Of a DNA stretch of 44,040 nucleotides, positions 33,031-40,874 are shown piece after piece (position 1 is the first letter of the stretch; each line of letters begins with the position of its first letter). The stretch covers positions 1 to 44,040 of the forward strand of contig NZ_JAHKRO010000082.1 of NCBI RefSeq assembly GCF_019396325.1, given 5' to 3'. The translations under genes were made by a program, and so were the position numbers. The notes below the pieces were generated by a model. The model was not told where the DNA came from, did not search any database, and saw nothing but the letters and a program-made list of their open reading frames with translations. The DNA is from Nonomuraea ceibae. GTDB lineage: Bacteria > Actinomycetota > Actinomycetes > Streptosporangiales > Streptosporangiaceae.

Positions 33031-33059
33031 ACGATAAGCCGCGACCCCGCCAACTGCAA
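33031..33059 (-). promoter_or_regulatory. Leaderless promoter of the flavoprotein gene
   Basis: On the minus strand TTGCAG (33059-33054), 17 bases and TATCGT (33036-33031) are followed by six bases and the ATG at 33024. This is one of the best -35/-10 pairs in the window. Confidence 0.7.
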
Positions 33060-33068
33060 CGTGTTCTA
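33055..33068 (-). promoter_or_regulatory. KstR-like box overlapping the -35
   Basis: On the minus strand this reads TAGAACACGTTGCA, fitting TNNAACNNGTTNNA at every fixed position and sharing TAGAACACGTT with the known KstR consensus. It covers the TTGCAG -35, so a bound TetR-type protein would repress. Confidence 0.72.
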
Positions 33069-33096
33069 CTCCGCGGTTCGGCTACACCGGGTTCTG

Positions 33097-33110
33097 TGGA
33101 ACGGGTTCTA
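33097..33110 (-). promoter_or_regulatory. Second KstR-like box
   Basis: TAGAACCCGTTCCA on the minus strand also fits TNNAACNNGTTNNA. It lies 42 bases upstream of the first box (four helical turns) and includes the TAG stop codon of the dprE2 gene. Confidence 0.62.
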
Positions 33111-33881
33111 ACGCGGCATCCGGCGCCAGAGCGCGCGGGGCAGCAGCCGCATCAGGCCGAACGCCGGCCCGAGCGCCGGAGGCACCCACACGCTCGCTCG
33201 GCCCTCACGCAGCGCCCGCACCGTGGCCAGCGCCACCTGCCGGGGCGTCGACGACAGCGGCGCCGGCGTCAGCCCCTCGGTCATCCGCCCGATCACGAAC
33301 CCCGGCCGCACGATCAGCACCCGGGCCCCGGTGCCGTGCAGCGCGTCGCCGAGCCCCTGCGCGAACCCGTCGAGCCCGGCCTTGGCCGACCCGTACACGA
33401 AGTTGGCCCGGCGCACCCGCGCGCCCGCCACCGACGACAGCACCACGAGCGTGCCGTGGCCCTGGCGGCGCAGCACCCGGGCCGCGTGCAGGCCCGCCGA
33501 CACGTGCGCGCCGTAGTTGACGGCCACGTCGGTCATGGCCGCCGCCGGGTCGGCGTCGTAGGCGTCCTGGCCGCCCAGCACGCCGAACGCGGAGATCACC
33601 ACGTCGAGGTCGCCGACCAGCTCCACCGCCTTGTCGAAGACCTCGCCGTGGGAGGCCGCGTCGAGCGCGTCGAACGGCAGCACGTGCACCTCGGGCGGCG
33701 CCGCCCCGGCGGGCCGCTCGACGTTCGGCGTCACGGCGGGCGGCGGGCCGCCGGGCTCGCGCATCGCCAGTACGATCCGGCTCGCGCCCAGCCCCACCAG
33801 CAGCCGGACGATCTCCAGCCCGATCTCGCTGCGTCCGCCGAGCAGCAGCACGGTGTCGACCGCGCCCAGAGCGTTCTTCAC
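33108..33881 (-). CDS. dprE2: Decaprenylphosphoryl-2-keto-ribose reductase (DprE2-like SDR)
   Basis: GTG at 33881 overlaps the DprE1 stop (GTGA) and has AGGAGG upstream. The 257-residue short-chain dehydrogenase has the DprE2-style cofactor motif LLLGGRSEIGLEIVR (not the common TGxxxGIG), VVLSSVAG and the catalytic Y-x-x-x-K in VYGSAKAG. DprE2 reduces the keto sugar made by DprE1, giving decaprenylphosphoryl-D-arabinose. Length and position after dprE1 agree with the mycobacterial pair. It is the last gene of the operon. Confidence 0.9.
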   Translation of the reverse strand: MKNALGAVDTVLLLGGRSEIGLEIVRLLVGLGASRIVLAMREPGGPPPAVTPNVERPAGAAPPEVHVLPFDALDAASHGEVFDKAVELVGDLDVVISAFGVLGGQDAYDADPAAAMTDVAVNYGAHVSAGLHAARVLRRQGHGTLVVLSSVAGARVRRANFVYGSAKAGLDGFAQGLGDALHGTGARVLIVRPGFVIGRMTEGLTPAPLSSTPRQVALATVRALREGRASVWVPPALGPAFGLMRLLPRALWRRMPR

Positions 33882-35185
33882 AGGCCGAGCCTCCTGGCCA
33901 GGTCGGAGCGGAACAGCCCGGCGGGGTCGGCCTCGTCCCTGATCCGCCGCCACCGGTCCAGCCCGGGATACATGCGGGCCATCATGTCAGCTCGCAGCCG
34001 CGAGTCCTTGGCCAGGTAGACGCGCCCGCCCGCCTCGGCGACCCGCTCGTCGAAGCCGCGCAGCAGCCGGCCCAGCCCGCGCTGCCCGGCCGGGATGTCG
34101 AGGGCCAGCGTCCAGCCCGGCATCGGGAACGACAGCAGCCCGCTGGACCCGGCTCCGAACCGCTTGAGCACGGTCAGGAACGACACGGTCCCGGTCGACG
34201 ACAGCCGTCCGACGATCTCCCGCAGCGTCTTCTCGGCTCCGAACGGCACCACGAACTGGTATTGGACGAAGCCCCGCGGGCCGTAGACGCGGTTCCAGCC
34301 CTCGACGGCGTCGAGCGGGTGGAAGAACGGCGCGATCCCCTGCACGACGCTCGCCCGCCGGGGCGCCCTGCGATACCACGCCTCGTTGAAGGCCCGCACG
34401 CTCACGCCGTTGAGCAGCCCGCCGGGGGCCCGGCGGGGGGCGCGCAGCAGGGTGCGGGGTGCGAAGTCGCGGGCGCCACGCTCGGCGTGGTCGCCGCTGG
34501 TCAGCACGCCGCGCCCCATCCGGCGCCCGCGCGCCAGCAGGTCGATCCAGGCGACCGTGTAGCGGTGGCGGTCGTCGTCGTCGGCCATGGCGGCCAGCGT
34601 CTCGTCCAGGTCGCCGGTGCGCCGCACGTCCACCCGCATGAGGGAGCTCGCCACGGGCACGCAGCCGAACGTCGCCTCGCACACCACGCCGGTCAGCCCC
34701 ATGCCGCCCACGGTGGCGTGGAACAGCGGCTCGTCCGGGGTGAGCGTGCGCACCGCGCCGTCGGCCGTGACCAGCGTGAGCGAGCGCAGGTGGGCGCCGA
34801 AGGAGGAGTCGCGGTGGTGGTTCTTGCCGTGCACGTCGGCCGCGACGGCGCCGCCGACGGTGACGTGACGGGTGCCGGGGCTGACGGGCACGAACCAGCC
34901 GCGCGGCACCAGGGCCGTCATCAGCTCGTGCAGGCTCACCCCGGCCGAGGCGGTCACCAGCCCGGTCGCCTCGTCGAAGCTCCAGCCGCCCAGCCCGGTG
35001 CAGTCGAGGACCAGGCCGCCGGAGTTCTGGGCGGCGTCGCCGTACGCCCTGCCGAGGCCGCGGGCCAGGAGGCCGCGGCCGGGGGCGGCGCCGACCAGCG
35101 CGGCCACCTCGGCGGCGTCGCGCGGCCTGACCACGGTCGCCGGGGAGGGTGACGTGCGGCCCCACCCGGTCAGGAACGTCGTCAT
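33878..35185 (-). CDS. dprE1: Decaprenylphosphoryl-beta-D-ribose oxidase (DprE1)
   Basis: The 435-residue flavoprotein shows the FAD-binding segment ARGLGRAYGDAAQNSGG (about 41-57) and SPGTRHVTVGGAVAADVHGK followed by NHH. Later come YGPRGFVQYQFVVPFGAE, LSFPMPGW, YLAKDSR and MYPGLDRW, all matching mycobacterial DprE1. It oxidises the 2'-OH of decaprenylphosphoryl-ribose. The benzothiazinone-reactive cysteine (Cys387 in M. tuberculosis, in NICVD) is Ala361 here (TLALD). It overlaps both neighbours by four bases. Confidence 0.94.
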   Translation of the reverse strand: MTTFLTGWGRTSPSPATVVRPRDAAEVAALVGAAPGRGLLARGLGRAYGDAAQNSGGLVLDCTGLGGWSFDEATGLVTASAGVSLHELMTALVPRGWFVPVSPGTRHVTVGGAVAADVHGKNHHRDSSFGAHLRSLTLVTADGAVRTLTPDEPLFHATVGGMGLTGVVCEATFGCVPVASSLMRVDVRRTGDLDETLAAMADDDDRHRYTVAWIDLLARGRRMGRGVLTSGDHAERGARDFAPRTLLRAPRRAPGGLLNGVSVRAFNEAWYRRAPRRASVVQGIAPFFHPLDAVEGWNRVYGPRGFVQYQFVVPFGAEKTLREIVGRLSSTGTVSFLTVLKRFGAGSSGLLSFPMPGWTLALDIPAGQRGLGRLLRGFDERVAEAGGRVYLAKDSRLRADMMARMYPGLDRWRRIRDEADPAGLFRSDLARRLGL

Positions 35186-36069
35186 GTGTAGATCCCCAGC
35201 CCTGCCAGCGCGATCAGCAGCGCGGCGAAGATCCTGATCTGCGGGTCGCGCACGGCAAGCTCCTCGGGCTCTTCTCCGATCCCCCGGTCCACCAGGAGAT
35301 TGTGCCGCAGGACGAGCAGCACGAAGGGCACGATGCTGAGCCCGTAGAACAGGTTCGCGTGCGCGTTGAGCGCCCACAGGCAGTAGGTCACGATCATCGC
35401 GCCCGAGCACATGACGCGGACCTGGGACAGGTAGGCGGGCGTGTAGGCGGCCAGCGTGGCGCGGGTGCCGCTCACGCCCTGGGCGCGCAGCTCGGTCTCC
35501 CGCTTGCCCGCGACGAGCTGCAGCGCGGCCAGCGACACCACGACGAGGAACCAGCCGGTCACCGGCACGTCCACGGCGACGGCCCCGGCGTAGGCGCGGA
35601 CCACGTGGCAGCCGGCGACCGCGATCAGGTCCACGACCTCGACGTGCTTGAGCCACAGCGTGTACGCGAGGGTCAGGGCCAGGTAGCCGGCCACGACGGC
35701 GGCCGGACGCCAGTCGCCGGTGAGCGCGGCGACGCCGGGGGCGAGCACCATGAGCGCCACGCCGGTCCAGCGCGCCACCGGCACCGGCACCACGCCGGAG
35801 GCGACCGCCCGCTTGCTCTTGCGCGGGTGCAGCCGGTCGGCGGCCACGTCGGCGGCGTCGTTGAGCAGGTAGGACCCGCTGGCGGCCAGGCAGAACGCGG
35901 CGAACACGAGCATCGCCGCCAGCAGGCTGCGCGGCTCGCCGATCACTCCGGCGGCCATGGGCGCGGCCAGCACCAGCACGTTCTTCAGCCACTGGCGCGG
36001 CCGGGCCGCCCTGATCAGCCCGAGGACGGGCGCGGCGACGGGCCGCGCCACCACCCCGTCCTGGCTCAT
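35182..36069 (-). CDS. ubiA: Decaprenyl-phosphate phosphoribosyltransferase (UbiA family)
   Basis: The 295-residue polytopic protein has RPRQWLKNVLV and the UbiA prenyl-binding motif LNDAADVAADRLHPRKSKR, with Asp71, Asp74 and Asp78. AYTLWLKH and GKRETELR follow, in the places seen in Rv3806c. It joins phosphoribose to decaprenyl phosphate, the first committed step to the arabinose donor. Its order ahead of dprE1 and dprE2 with ATGA overlaps means the pathway is co-translated. It also overlaps the DUF3068 gene upstream. Confidence 0.92.
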   Translation of the reverse strand: MSQDGVVARPVAAPVLGLIRAARPRQWLKNVLVLAAPMAAGVIGEPRSLLAAMLVFAAFCLAASGSYLLNDAADVAADRLHPRKSKRAVASGVVPVPVARWTGVALMVLAPGVAALTGDWRPAAVVAGYLALTLAYTLWLKHVEVVDLIAVAGCHVVRAYAGAVAVDVPVTGWFLVVVSLAALQLVAGKRETELRAQGVSGTRATLAAYTPAYLSQVRVMCSGAMIVTYCLWALNAHANLFYGLSIVPFVLLVLRHNLLVDRGIGEEPEELAVRDPQIRIFAALLIALAGLGIYT

Positions 36070-36974
36070 GCGCGCTTGCGGCTCACCGCGAAGATCCCCA
36101 CGGCCAGCAGCACGACGCCGACGATCGCCAGCACGAGCGGGATCGTGGTCCTGATCAGCGTGATCTGGCTCTTGCTGTCGGCGGCGCTGTCGACGAGCTT
36201 CTTGACCGTCTCGTCCGTCATCTTGGCGTGGGCGACGAACGCCTTGGACCGCTCGACGCCGTCCTGGCTGCGCAGCACCTCGTTGCGCTGCTGCTCCTGC
36301 TTGACGGGCGCGCCGGTGACCGGCTCGATCCAGTAGGTGTTGACGCCGGAGTAGACGCGGTCGAGCTGGACGTCACCCGACTCGCCCATGCCGAACCAGG
36401 CGGCGGGGGCGGTCCTGGTCTCCGTCTTGGTCTCCGGGACCGTCTGCTCGAACTTGTACACGGTCAGGCCGTTGACCTGCTCCTCGGCGACGAACTTGGC
36501 CTCGAACGCCTTGCCGGCCGTGGAGTTGAAGACCTGGTAGCTCTTCTTCTCCACGTCGAAGGGGAACTTGTAGATCTGGCCCTGGAGCTGGACGGGCTCC
36601 TTGTCGATGCTGACGCCGCAGCAGTTGAGGCCGACGCCGGAGCGCTTGTCGAAGGCGCTGCGCCGCTCGGTGTAGTCGATCGGCTTGCTGTGGGTGACGT
36701 CGTTGACGTAGGTGAACTCGTCCCAGACGACCGTGTCGCCCTCGGCTCCCTTGACGTCGCCCCGGGTGGTGACGGTGATGTCGAGGTCGGCGGTCAGCAC
36801 CTTGCCGTCGGCGGCGCTGAAGTACTGTGCGCCCGTGGCCCGGAGGTTGCTGATCCCGTACTGGTCGGCCTTGGCGGCGATCAGCGCCGAGGCCACCTGG
36901 AAGTGCGTCAGGGGGGACAGCACGACGAGAAAGGCACCGATGGCGATCAGAACGCTTCCAACGACCCGGTTCAT
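36066..36974 (-). CDS. DUF3068 (PorA-like) membrane-anchored protein, copy B
   Basis: I start at the ATG at 36974 with GGAGG upstream, giving 302 residues. A transmembrane helix (about 4-24) and a C-terminal helix (about 274-296) bracket a large extracytoplasmic domain. This domain contains AFDKRSGVGLNCCGVSIDKE, a double-cysteine motif shared with the paralogue at 40815. DUF3068 is sometimes annotated as porin PorA-like, but its function is unknown. Being first in the operon with ubiA, dprE1 and dprE2, it probably works with decaprenyl-linked arabinose at the cell surface. Confidence 0.85.
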   Translation of the reverse strand: MNRVVGSVLIAIGAFLVVLSPLTHFQVASALIAAKADQYGISNLRATGAQYFSAADGKVLTADLDITVTTRGDVKGAEGDTVVWDEFTYVNDVTHSKPIDYTERRSAFDKRSGVGLNCCGVSIDKEPVQLQGQIYKFPFDVEKKSYQVFNSTAGKAFEAKFVAEEQVNGLTVYKFEQTVPETKTETRTAPAAWFGMGESGDVQLDRVYSGVNTYWIEPVTGAPVKQEQQRNEVLRSQDGVERSKAFVAHAKMTDETVKKLVDSAADSKSQITLIRTTIPLVLAIVGVVLLAVGIFAVSRKRA

Positions 36975-37026
36975 GGAACCTCCATGGGACAGGTGCACGG
37001 ATGCCGGTTTTGGGCGATTACGTACT

Positions 37027-37112
37027 GAAAACGAGTTCTACTTGCCGGTATGTTATTGCCGCCAGTGAGCGACGTCACCAGGGATGCGGAAACGTGACCG
37101 AAACAGGTTCTA
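37027..37112 (+). promoter_or_regulatory. Two further AACNNGTTCTA boxes between DUF3068 and acyltransferase genes
   Basis: GAAAACGAGTTCTA (37027-37040) and CGAAACAGGTTCTA (37099-37112) fit TNNAACNNGTTNNA except for the first T. The first is next to a TATGTT box (37049-37054). The second lies over the first codons of the acyltransferase. They share AACNNGTTCTA with the boxes at 33055 and 33097. Confidence 0.45.
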
Positions 37113-38338
37113 CATCGGCGGGCAGACCCGTGGTGTCCGGCCGCCAGCCCGCGCTCGACGGCATCCGCGCCGTCGCCGCCCTCGCGGTCCTGCTCTTCCA
37201 CGTCTCCATGGAGGCGGGCACGGCGCTCCAGCCCGGCTTCCTCGGCGGGCTGCTGTCGCGCGGCGAGATCGGCGTGCCGATCTTCTTCACGCTCTCCGGC
37301 CTGCTGCTCTACCGGCCGTGGGCGGCCGCCCTGCTGACCGGCGACCCCGAGCCCGCCGCCGGCCGCTACCTGTGGCGGCGCTTCTTCCGGATCGTCCCCG
37401 CGTACTGGCTGGTCGTCGCCGTCGCGCTGCTGCTGTGGGGCGGCGCGCACCGCGGCGACGTGTGGACGTGGGCGAAGATGCTGTTCCTGGTGCACATCTA
37501 CGACCTCGACCCGTGGTGGTTCGGCCTCGGGCCCAAGGGGCTCGGCCAGATGTGGAGCCTCGCGGTCGAGGCGGCCTTCTACCTCACGCTGCCGCTCATG
37601 GCCGCCGCCCTGCGCGCCTTCGCGCTGCGGGCCGGGCCCGGCGTCGCCGCCCGCGCCAAGCGCCTGCTGATCGGCCTGGCCGTCTTCGGCGCGCTCTCGT
37701 ACGTGTACACGATCTTCGAGTACTTCCCCGAGTACCGGCCGTGGATGAACGTGTGGCTGCCGCGCTCGTGGACGTTCTTCGTGCCCGGCATGGCCCTGGC
37801 GGTGCTGACCGTCTGGGCCAGGGCAGAGGACGGCCCGGCACGGCGGCTGGGCGCGGCCCTGGCGGCCTCGTGGGGCACGCTGTGGGTCATCGCCGGCCTG
37901 GCGTACGCCATCGCGGCCACGCCGCTCACCGGGCCGCGCTTCGTCGGCCTGGGCGGCATCTGGACCGCGTTCTCCGAGCAGCTCCTCTACACGGTCATCG
38001 CCTTCTGCCTGGTGGCGCCCGCCGCGCTGGAGCCCGAGGGGGTCACGCGGGTGCGGCGGGTGATCGGCGGGCGGGTGATGAGCCGGCTGGGCGAGATCTC
38101 CTACGGCGTGTTCCTGTGGCAGTTCGTGGTGATCTATCTCTGGTACGACTTCACCGGGCAGCAGCCGTGGAGCGGCAACCTGCTGGTCAACCTGGTCGCG
38201 ATCGGTGCGATCACGGTCGGGCTGTCGGCGCTCACCTACCGCTGGGTCGAGGAGCCGGCCAGGGCGCTGATCCGGTTCGTGCCTCACAGGGCGGGCCCCG
38301 GCTCGCCGAACGCGACCGCCCTGAGACAGAAGTCCTGA
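37094..38338 (+). CDS. OafA-type membrane O-acyltransferase (acyltransferase 3)
   Basis: The start is the GTG at 37094. A longer frame from 37001 has no ribosome site and would cross the promoter. The 414-residue protein has about ten transmembrane helices. It begins with the family signature ALDGIRAVAALAVLLFHVSM and RGEIGVPIFFTLSGLLLYRPW, followed by RRFFRIVPAYW and MWSLAVEAAFYLTLPL. It should move acyl groups onto a surface glycan or lipid-linked sugar. Its last 55 bases overlap the convergent GT-C-like gene. Acylation of the glycan built by the neighbouring genes is the simplest inference. Confidence 0.9.
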   Translation: MTETGSTSAGRPVVSGRQPALDGIRAVAALAVLLFHVSMEAGTALQPGFLGGLLSRGEIGVPIFFTLSGLLLYRPWAAALLTGDPEPAAGRYLWRRFFRIVPAYWLVVAVALLLWGGAHRGDVWTWAKMLFLVHIYDLDPWWFGLGPKGLGQMWSLAVEAAFYLTLPLMAAALRAFALRAGPGVAARAKRLLIGLAVFGALSYVYTIFEYFPEYRPWMNVWLPRSWTFFVPGMALAVLTVWARAEDGPARRLGAALAASWGTLWVIAGLAYAIAATPLTGPRFVGLGGIWTAFSEQLLYTVIAFCLVAPAALEPEGVTRVRRVIGGRVMSRLGEISYGVFLWQFVVIYLWYDFTGQQPWSGNLLVNLVAIGAITVGLSALTYRWVEEPARALIRFVPHRAGPGSPNATALRQKS

Positions 38339-40101
38339 GCCCCGGCGCCCGCCACGGTGACGCGCAGCCCGGCGCCCGCGCCGTCGTGCGGGACGTAGAA
38401 CAGGCCGCCGTCGGCGGGCGTGGCGGGCAGGCTCGCCGCCCGTTCCGTGCCGCCCAGGTCGGCCACCACCCGCACCGGCACCTCGCTGGTGTAGGCCAGG
38501 GCGACCACCATGCCGGGCCCGCCCATCGACTCGACGGGGAACACCGCGCCCGCCGGATAGCACTCGGCCCCGGCCACCTCGTCGAAGAACGGCACCACCC
38601 GGCCCACCGGCACCAGCTTCCCGGCGTCGTCGAACACGTACGGCCTGGCCGACGGGCGCGGGTCGCGCATCCGCCGCCGCGTCTCCGGGTCGGCCAGCGG
38701 GCCCAGCACGTTCGAGGTGAGCCGCCGGGAGCCGTTCCACGGCAGCACGATGTGCGGCGGCACCGGCCGGTCGTACACGTCGAGGTCCGGGGCCTCGGCC
38801 AGCGACTGCCGGGCGGCGTCCAGATAGGTCCTGACGCGGTCGCCGGTGAGGGTGTCGGCGTAGGCGTTGGTGGAGACCAGCGCCGCGACCACGAAGGCGG
38901 CCGTGAGCGTGCCCGCCGCGGCGGGCAGGCCGCCGGGCGTCCGCCGCCGCACGGCGTCCTCCTCCCCGGCGACCGGCAGCGCGGCCAGGGCCAGGCAGAG
39001 GGCGAACAGCACGGCGGCGTCGGCGACGTAGCGCGTCTCGGCCCCCACCATGTCCCACAGCGTGGCGCGGGCGATCACCGTGGGGACCGCGTCGGCCACC
39101 ACGACGTAGGCGGCCAGGATCGCCCACGCCCGCCAGGCCCGCCGCCGGTACACGCAGGTGAGCGCCACCAGCAGCGCGATCAGCGCCCACGAGGCCACCA
39201 CCGTGACCGCCTCCGGGTCCGCGAGGCCCCCGGTGGCGGTGACGCCGCCCCAGCGCAGCGGCCCGCCCACGGCGCCTGTCGGGAACGTCTCGCCCAGCAG
39301 CCGGCGCACCACCCCCGGCACCAGCTCGGCCTTCGGCCCGGTCAGCGCGTCGGACCCGGCGCTGTCGCGGCGCAGCAGGTAGAGCACCGCGTAACCGGCC
39401 AGCAGCGCCCCCTGCGCCCACCAGCCCGGCCGGCGCAGCTCCGCCAGGATCGAGCGGGCCCACAGCCCCCTGCCGAGGAACGCGCTGGACACCCCGAGGA
39501 TCACGAAGGGGATGAACACCCCCTTGGTGGAGAAGGCCATGCCGGCGGCCGTCCAGATCAGCGCGTGCCACCTGCCCTGCCCGGTCCTGGCGTACCGGAC
39601 GTGCGCGGCCAGCGCCCCCGCCAGCGCGAGCTGGAGCGGGACCGCGTTGAGCGCCGCCGACCACCAGCTCATCGCGGGCACGGTCAGCGGCGCGAACACG
39701 TACACGGCCAGCGGCGCGAGCACCCAGGGCCGGTCGCCGAACAGCCGCCGCAGCAGCACCAGGAACATGACCGACGCCGCCGCCTGGAGCGCGATCGTCA
39801 CGAACGAGACCAGCGCCCAGCTGTAGGGCGCGACCGCCGAGAGCACCCACACCAGCGCGAGCGCGCCCGGCATGAAGTGCCCCTTGTGCACCCGGGTCAG
39901 ATAGTCCCAGGTCAGGCCGCTGTCACCGGCCGCGGCGACGAACAGGAAGTCGTCCTCGACGAAGTACGCCCGGCCCAGCACGCTCGCCCTGAAGGCCAGC
40001 GAGATCGCGACGAGCAGCAGACCGGCGCCGACGACCGGACCGGTGCCGAGGGAGGGCAGGGTGATCTGGAAGCCGGCGGGGCGTTCGTCCTGGACCGTCA
40101 A
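38284..40101 (-). CDS. GT-C-like polytopic membrane protein, copy B (605 aa)
   Basis: I choose TTG at 40101 because GGAGGG lies six bases upstream and no ATG fits. After a first helix (about 23-43) comes YFVEDDFLFVAAAG (acidic cluster E49-D51) and YLTRVHKGHFMPG. About ten more helices and a soluble C-terminal domain of about 200 residues follow. The acidic motif in the first outer loop is typical of GT-C glycosyltransferases that use polyprenyl-phosphate sugars. The paralogue at 41786 conserves the same blocks. It carries no family name I can recognise. Use of decaprenylphosphoryl-arabinose is inferred from the neighbours. Confidence 0.75.
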   Translation of the reverse strand: MTVQDERPAGFQITLPSLGTGPVVGAGLLLVAISLAFRASVLGRAYFVEDDFLFVAAAGDSGLTWDYLTRVHKGHFMPGALALVWVLSAVAPYSWALVSFVTIALQAAASVMFLVLLRRLFGDRPWVLAPLAVYVFAPLTVPAMSWWSAALNAVPLQLALAGALAAHVRYARTGQGRWHALIWTAAGMAFSTKGVFIPFVILGVSSAFLGRGLWARSILAELRRPGWWAQGALLAGYAVLYLLRRDSAGSDALTGPKAELVPGVVRRLLGETFPTGAVGGPLRWGGVTATGGLADPEAVTVVASWALIALLVALTCVYRRRAWRAWAILAAYVVVADAVPTVIARATLWDMVGAETRYVADAAVLFALCLALAALPVAGEEDAVRRRTPGGLPAAAGTLTAAFVVAALVSTNAYADTLTGDRVRTYLDAARQSLAEAPDLDVYDRPVPPHIVLPWNGSRRLTSNVLGPLADPETRRRMRDPRPSARPYVFDDAGKLVPVGRVVPFFDEVAGAECYPAGAVFPVESMGGPGMVVALAYTSEVPVRVVADLGGTERAASLPATPADGGLFYVPHDGAGAGLRVTVAGAGAQDFCLRAVAFGEPGPAL

Positions 40102-40120
40102 CGCGTTCCCTCCTCTGGAG

Positions 40121-40133
40121 TATGCTCCGCGCC
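40121..40133 (+). promoter_or_regulatory. Leaderless -10 box of the methyltransferase gene
   Basis: TATGCT (40121-40126) lies seven bases before the GTG at 40134. The alternative ATG at 40122 is part of this box and is too close to GGAG to be used. Confidence 0.4.
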
Positions 40134-40874
40134 GTGGACACCCCTGCACCGTTCCGGGCGGATCTGGCGAGGTCCGTCCGGCTGCTGCGCGCCTTCCGCC
40201 TCGAACAGAGCGATCCCGACTTCTTCTACGGCACGCTGGCCGCCGACACGGTGGCGCAGCTCGGCACGTACACGGATCTCGACGGCGCGACGGTGGCCGA
40301 CGTGGGCGGCGGGCCCGGCTACTTCGCCGACGCGCTGCGCGCGGCGGGGGCGCGCCCGGTGTGCGTCGACTGCGACGCCGGCGAGATGCGGCTGCGCGAC
40401 GGCGCGCCCCCGCGCGACGCGGTGCTGGGCAGCGCGCTGGACCTGCCGCTGGCCACCGGCTCGGTCGACGTGTGCTTCTCGTCCAATGTGCTGGAGCACG
40501 TGCCGGACCCGCGACGCATGGCCGACGAGATGGTCCGCGTCACCCGGCCGGGCGGCGTCGTCTACCTGTCCTACACGATCTGGCTGTCGCCCTGGGGCGG
40601 CCACGAGACCTCGCCGTGGCACTACCTCGGCGGCCACCGGGCCGCCCGCCGCTACGAGCGCACGCACGGCAGGCCGCCCAAGAACGTCTACGGGGAGAGC
40701 ATGTTCGCCGTCGGCGTGGCGGGGCCGCTGGCGTGGGCGCGCCGCCACCGCGACGTGGACGTGCTCGACGCGATCCCCCGCTACCACCCGCGCTGGGCCC
40801 GGCATGTCGTCCACCTACCTGGCGTCCGCGAGCTCGTCACCTGGAACCTGCTGCTGGTCCTGCGCCGCAGGTGA
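40134..40874 (+). CDS. Class I SAM-dependent methyltransferase
   Basis: The protein (246 residues from GTG 40134; 250 if the ATG at 40122 is used) has motif I VADVGGGPGYFADAL, an acidic post-I end VCVDCDAG, DLPLATGSVDVCFSSNVLEHVPDP and VRVTRPGGVVYLSYT. It is a small-molecule methyltransferase with no membrane segment. Between two GT-C-like genes it may methylate a sugar or lipid carrier. Its 3' end overlaps the convergent DUF3068 gene by 60 bases. Confidence 0.87.
   Translation: MDTPAPFRADLARSVRLLRAFRLEQSDPDFFYGTLAADTVAQLGTYTDLDGATVADVGGGPGYFADALRAAGARPVCVDCDAGEMRLRDGAPPRDAVLGSALDLPLATGSVDVCFSSNVLEHVPDPRRMADEMVRVTRPGGVVYLSYTIWLSPWGGHETSPWHYLGGHRAARRYERTHGRPPKNVYGESMFAVGVAGPLAWARRHRDVDVLDAIPRYHPRWARHVVHLPGVRELVTWNLLLVLRRR

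Noticed and set aside
40098..40111. A fifth KstR-like box (GTCAACGCGTTCCC)
   Set aside because: Only the AACNNGTT core fits. Both outer fixed bases differ, and it lies on the TTG start codon and ribosome site.
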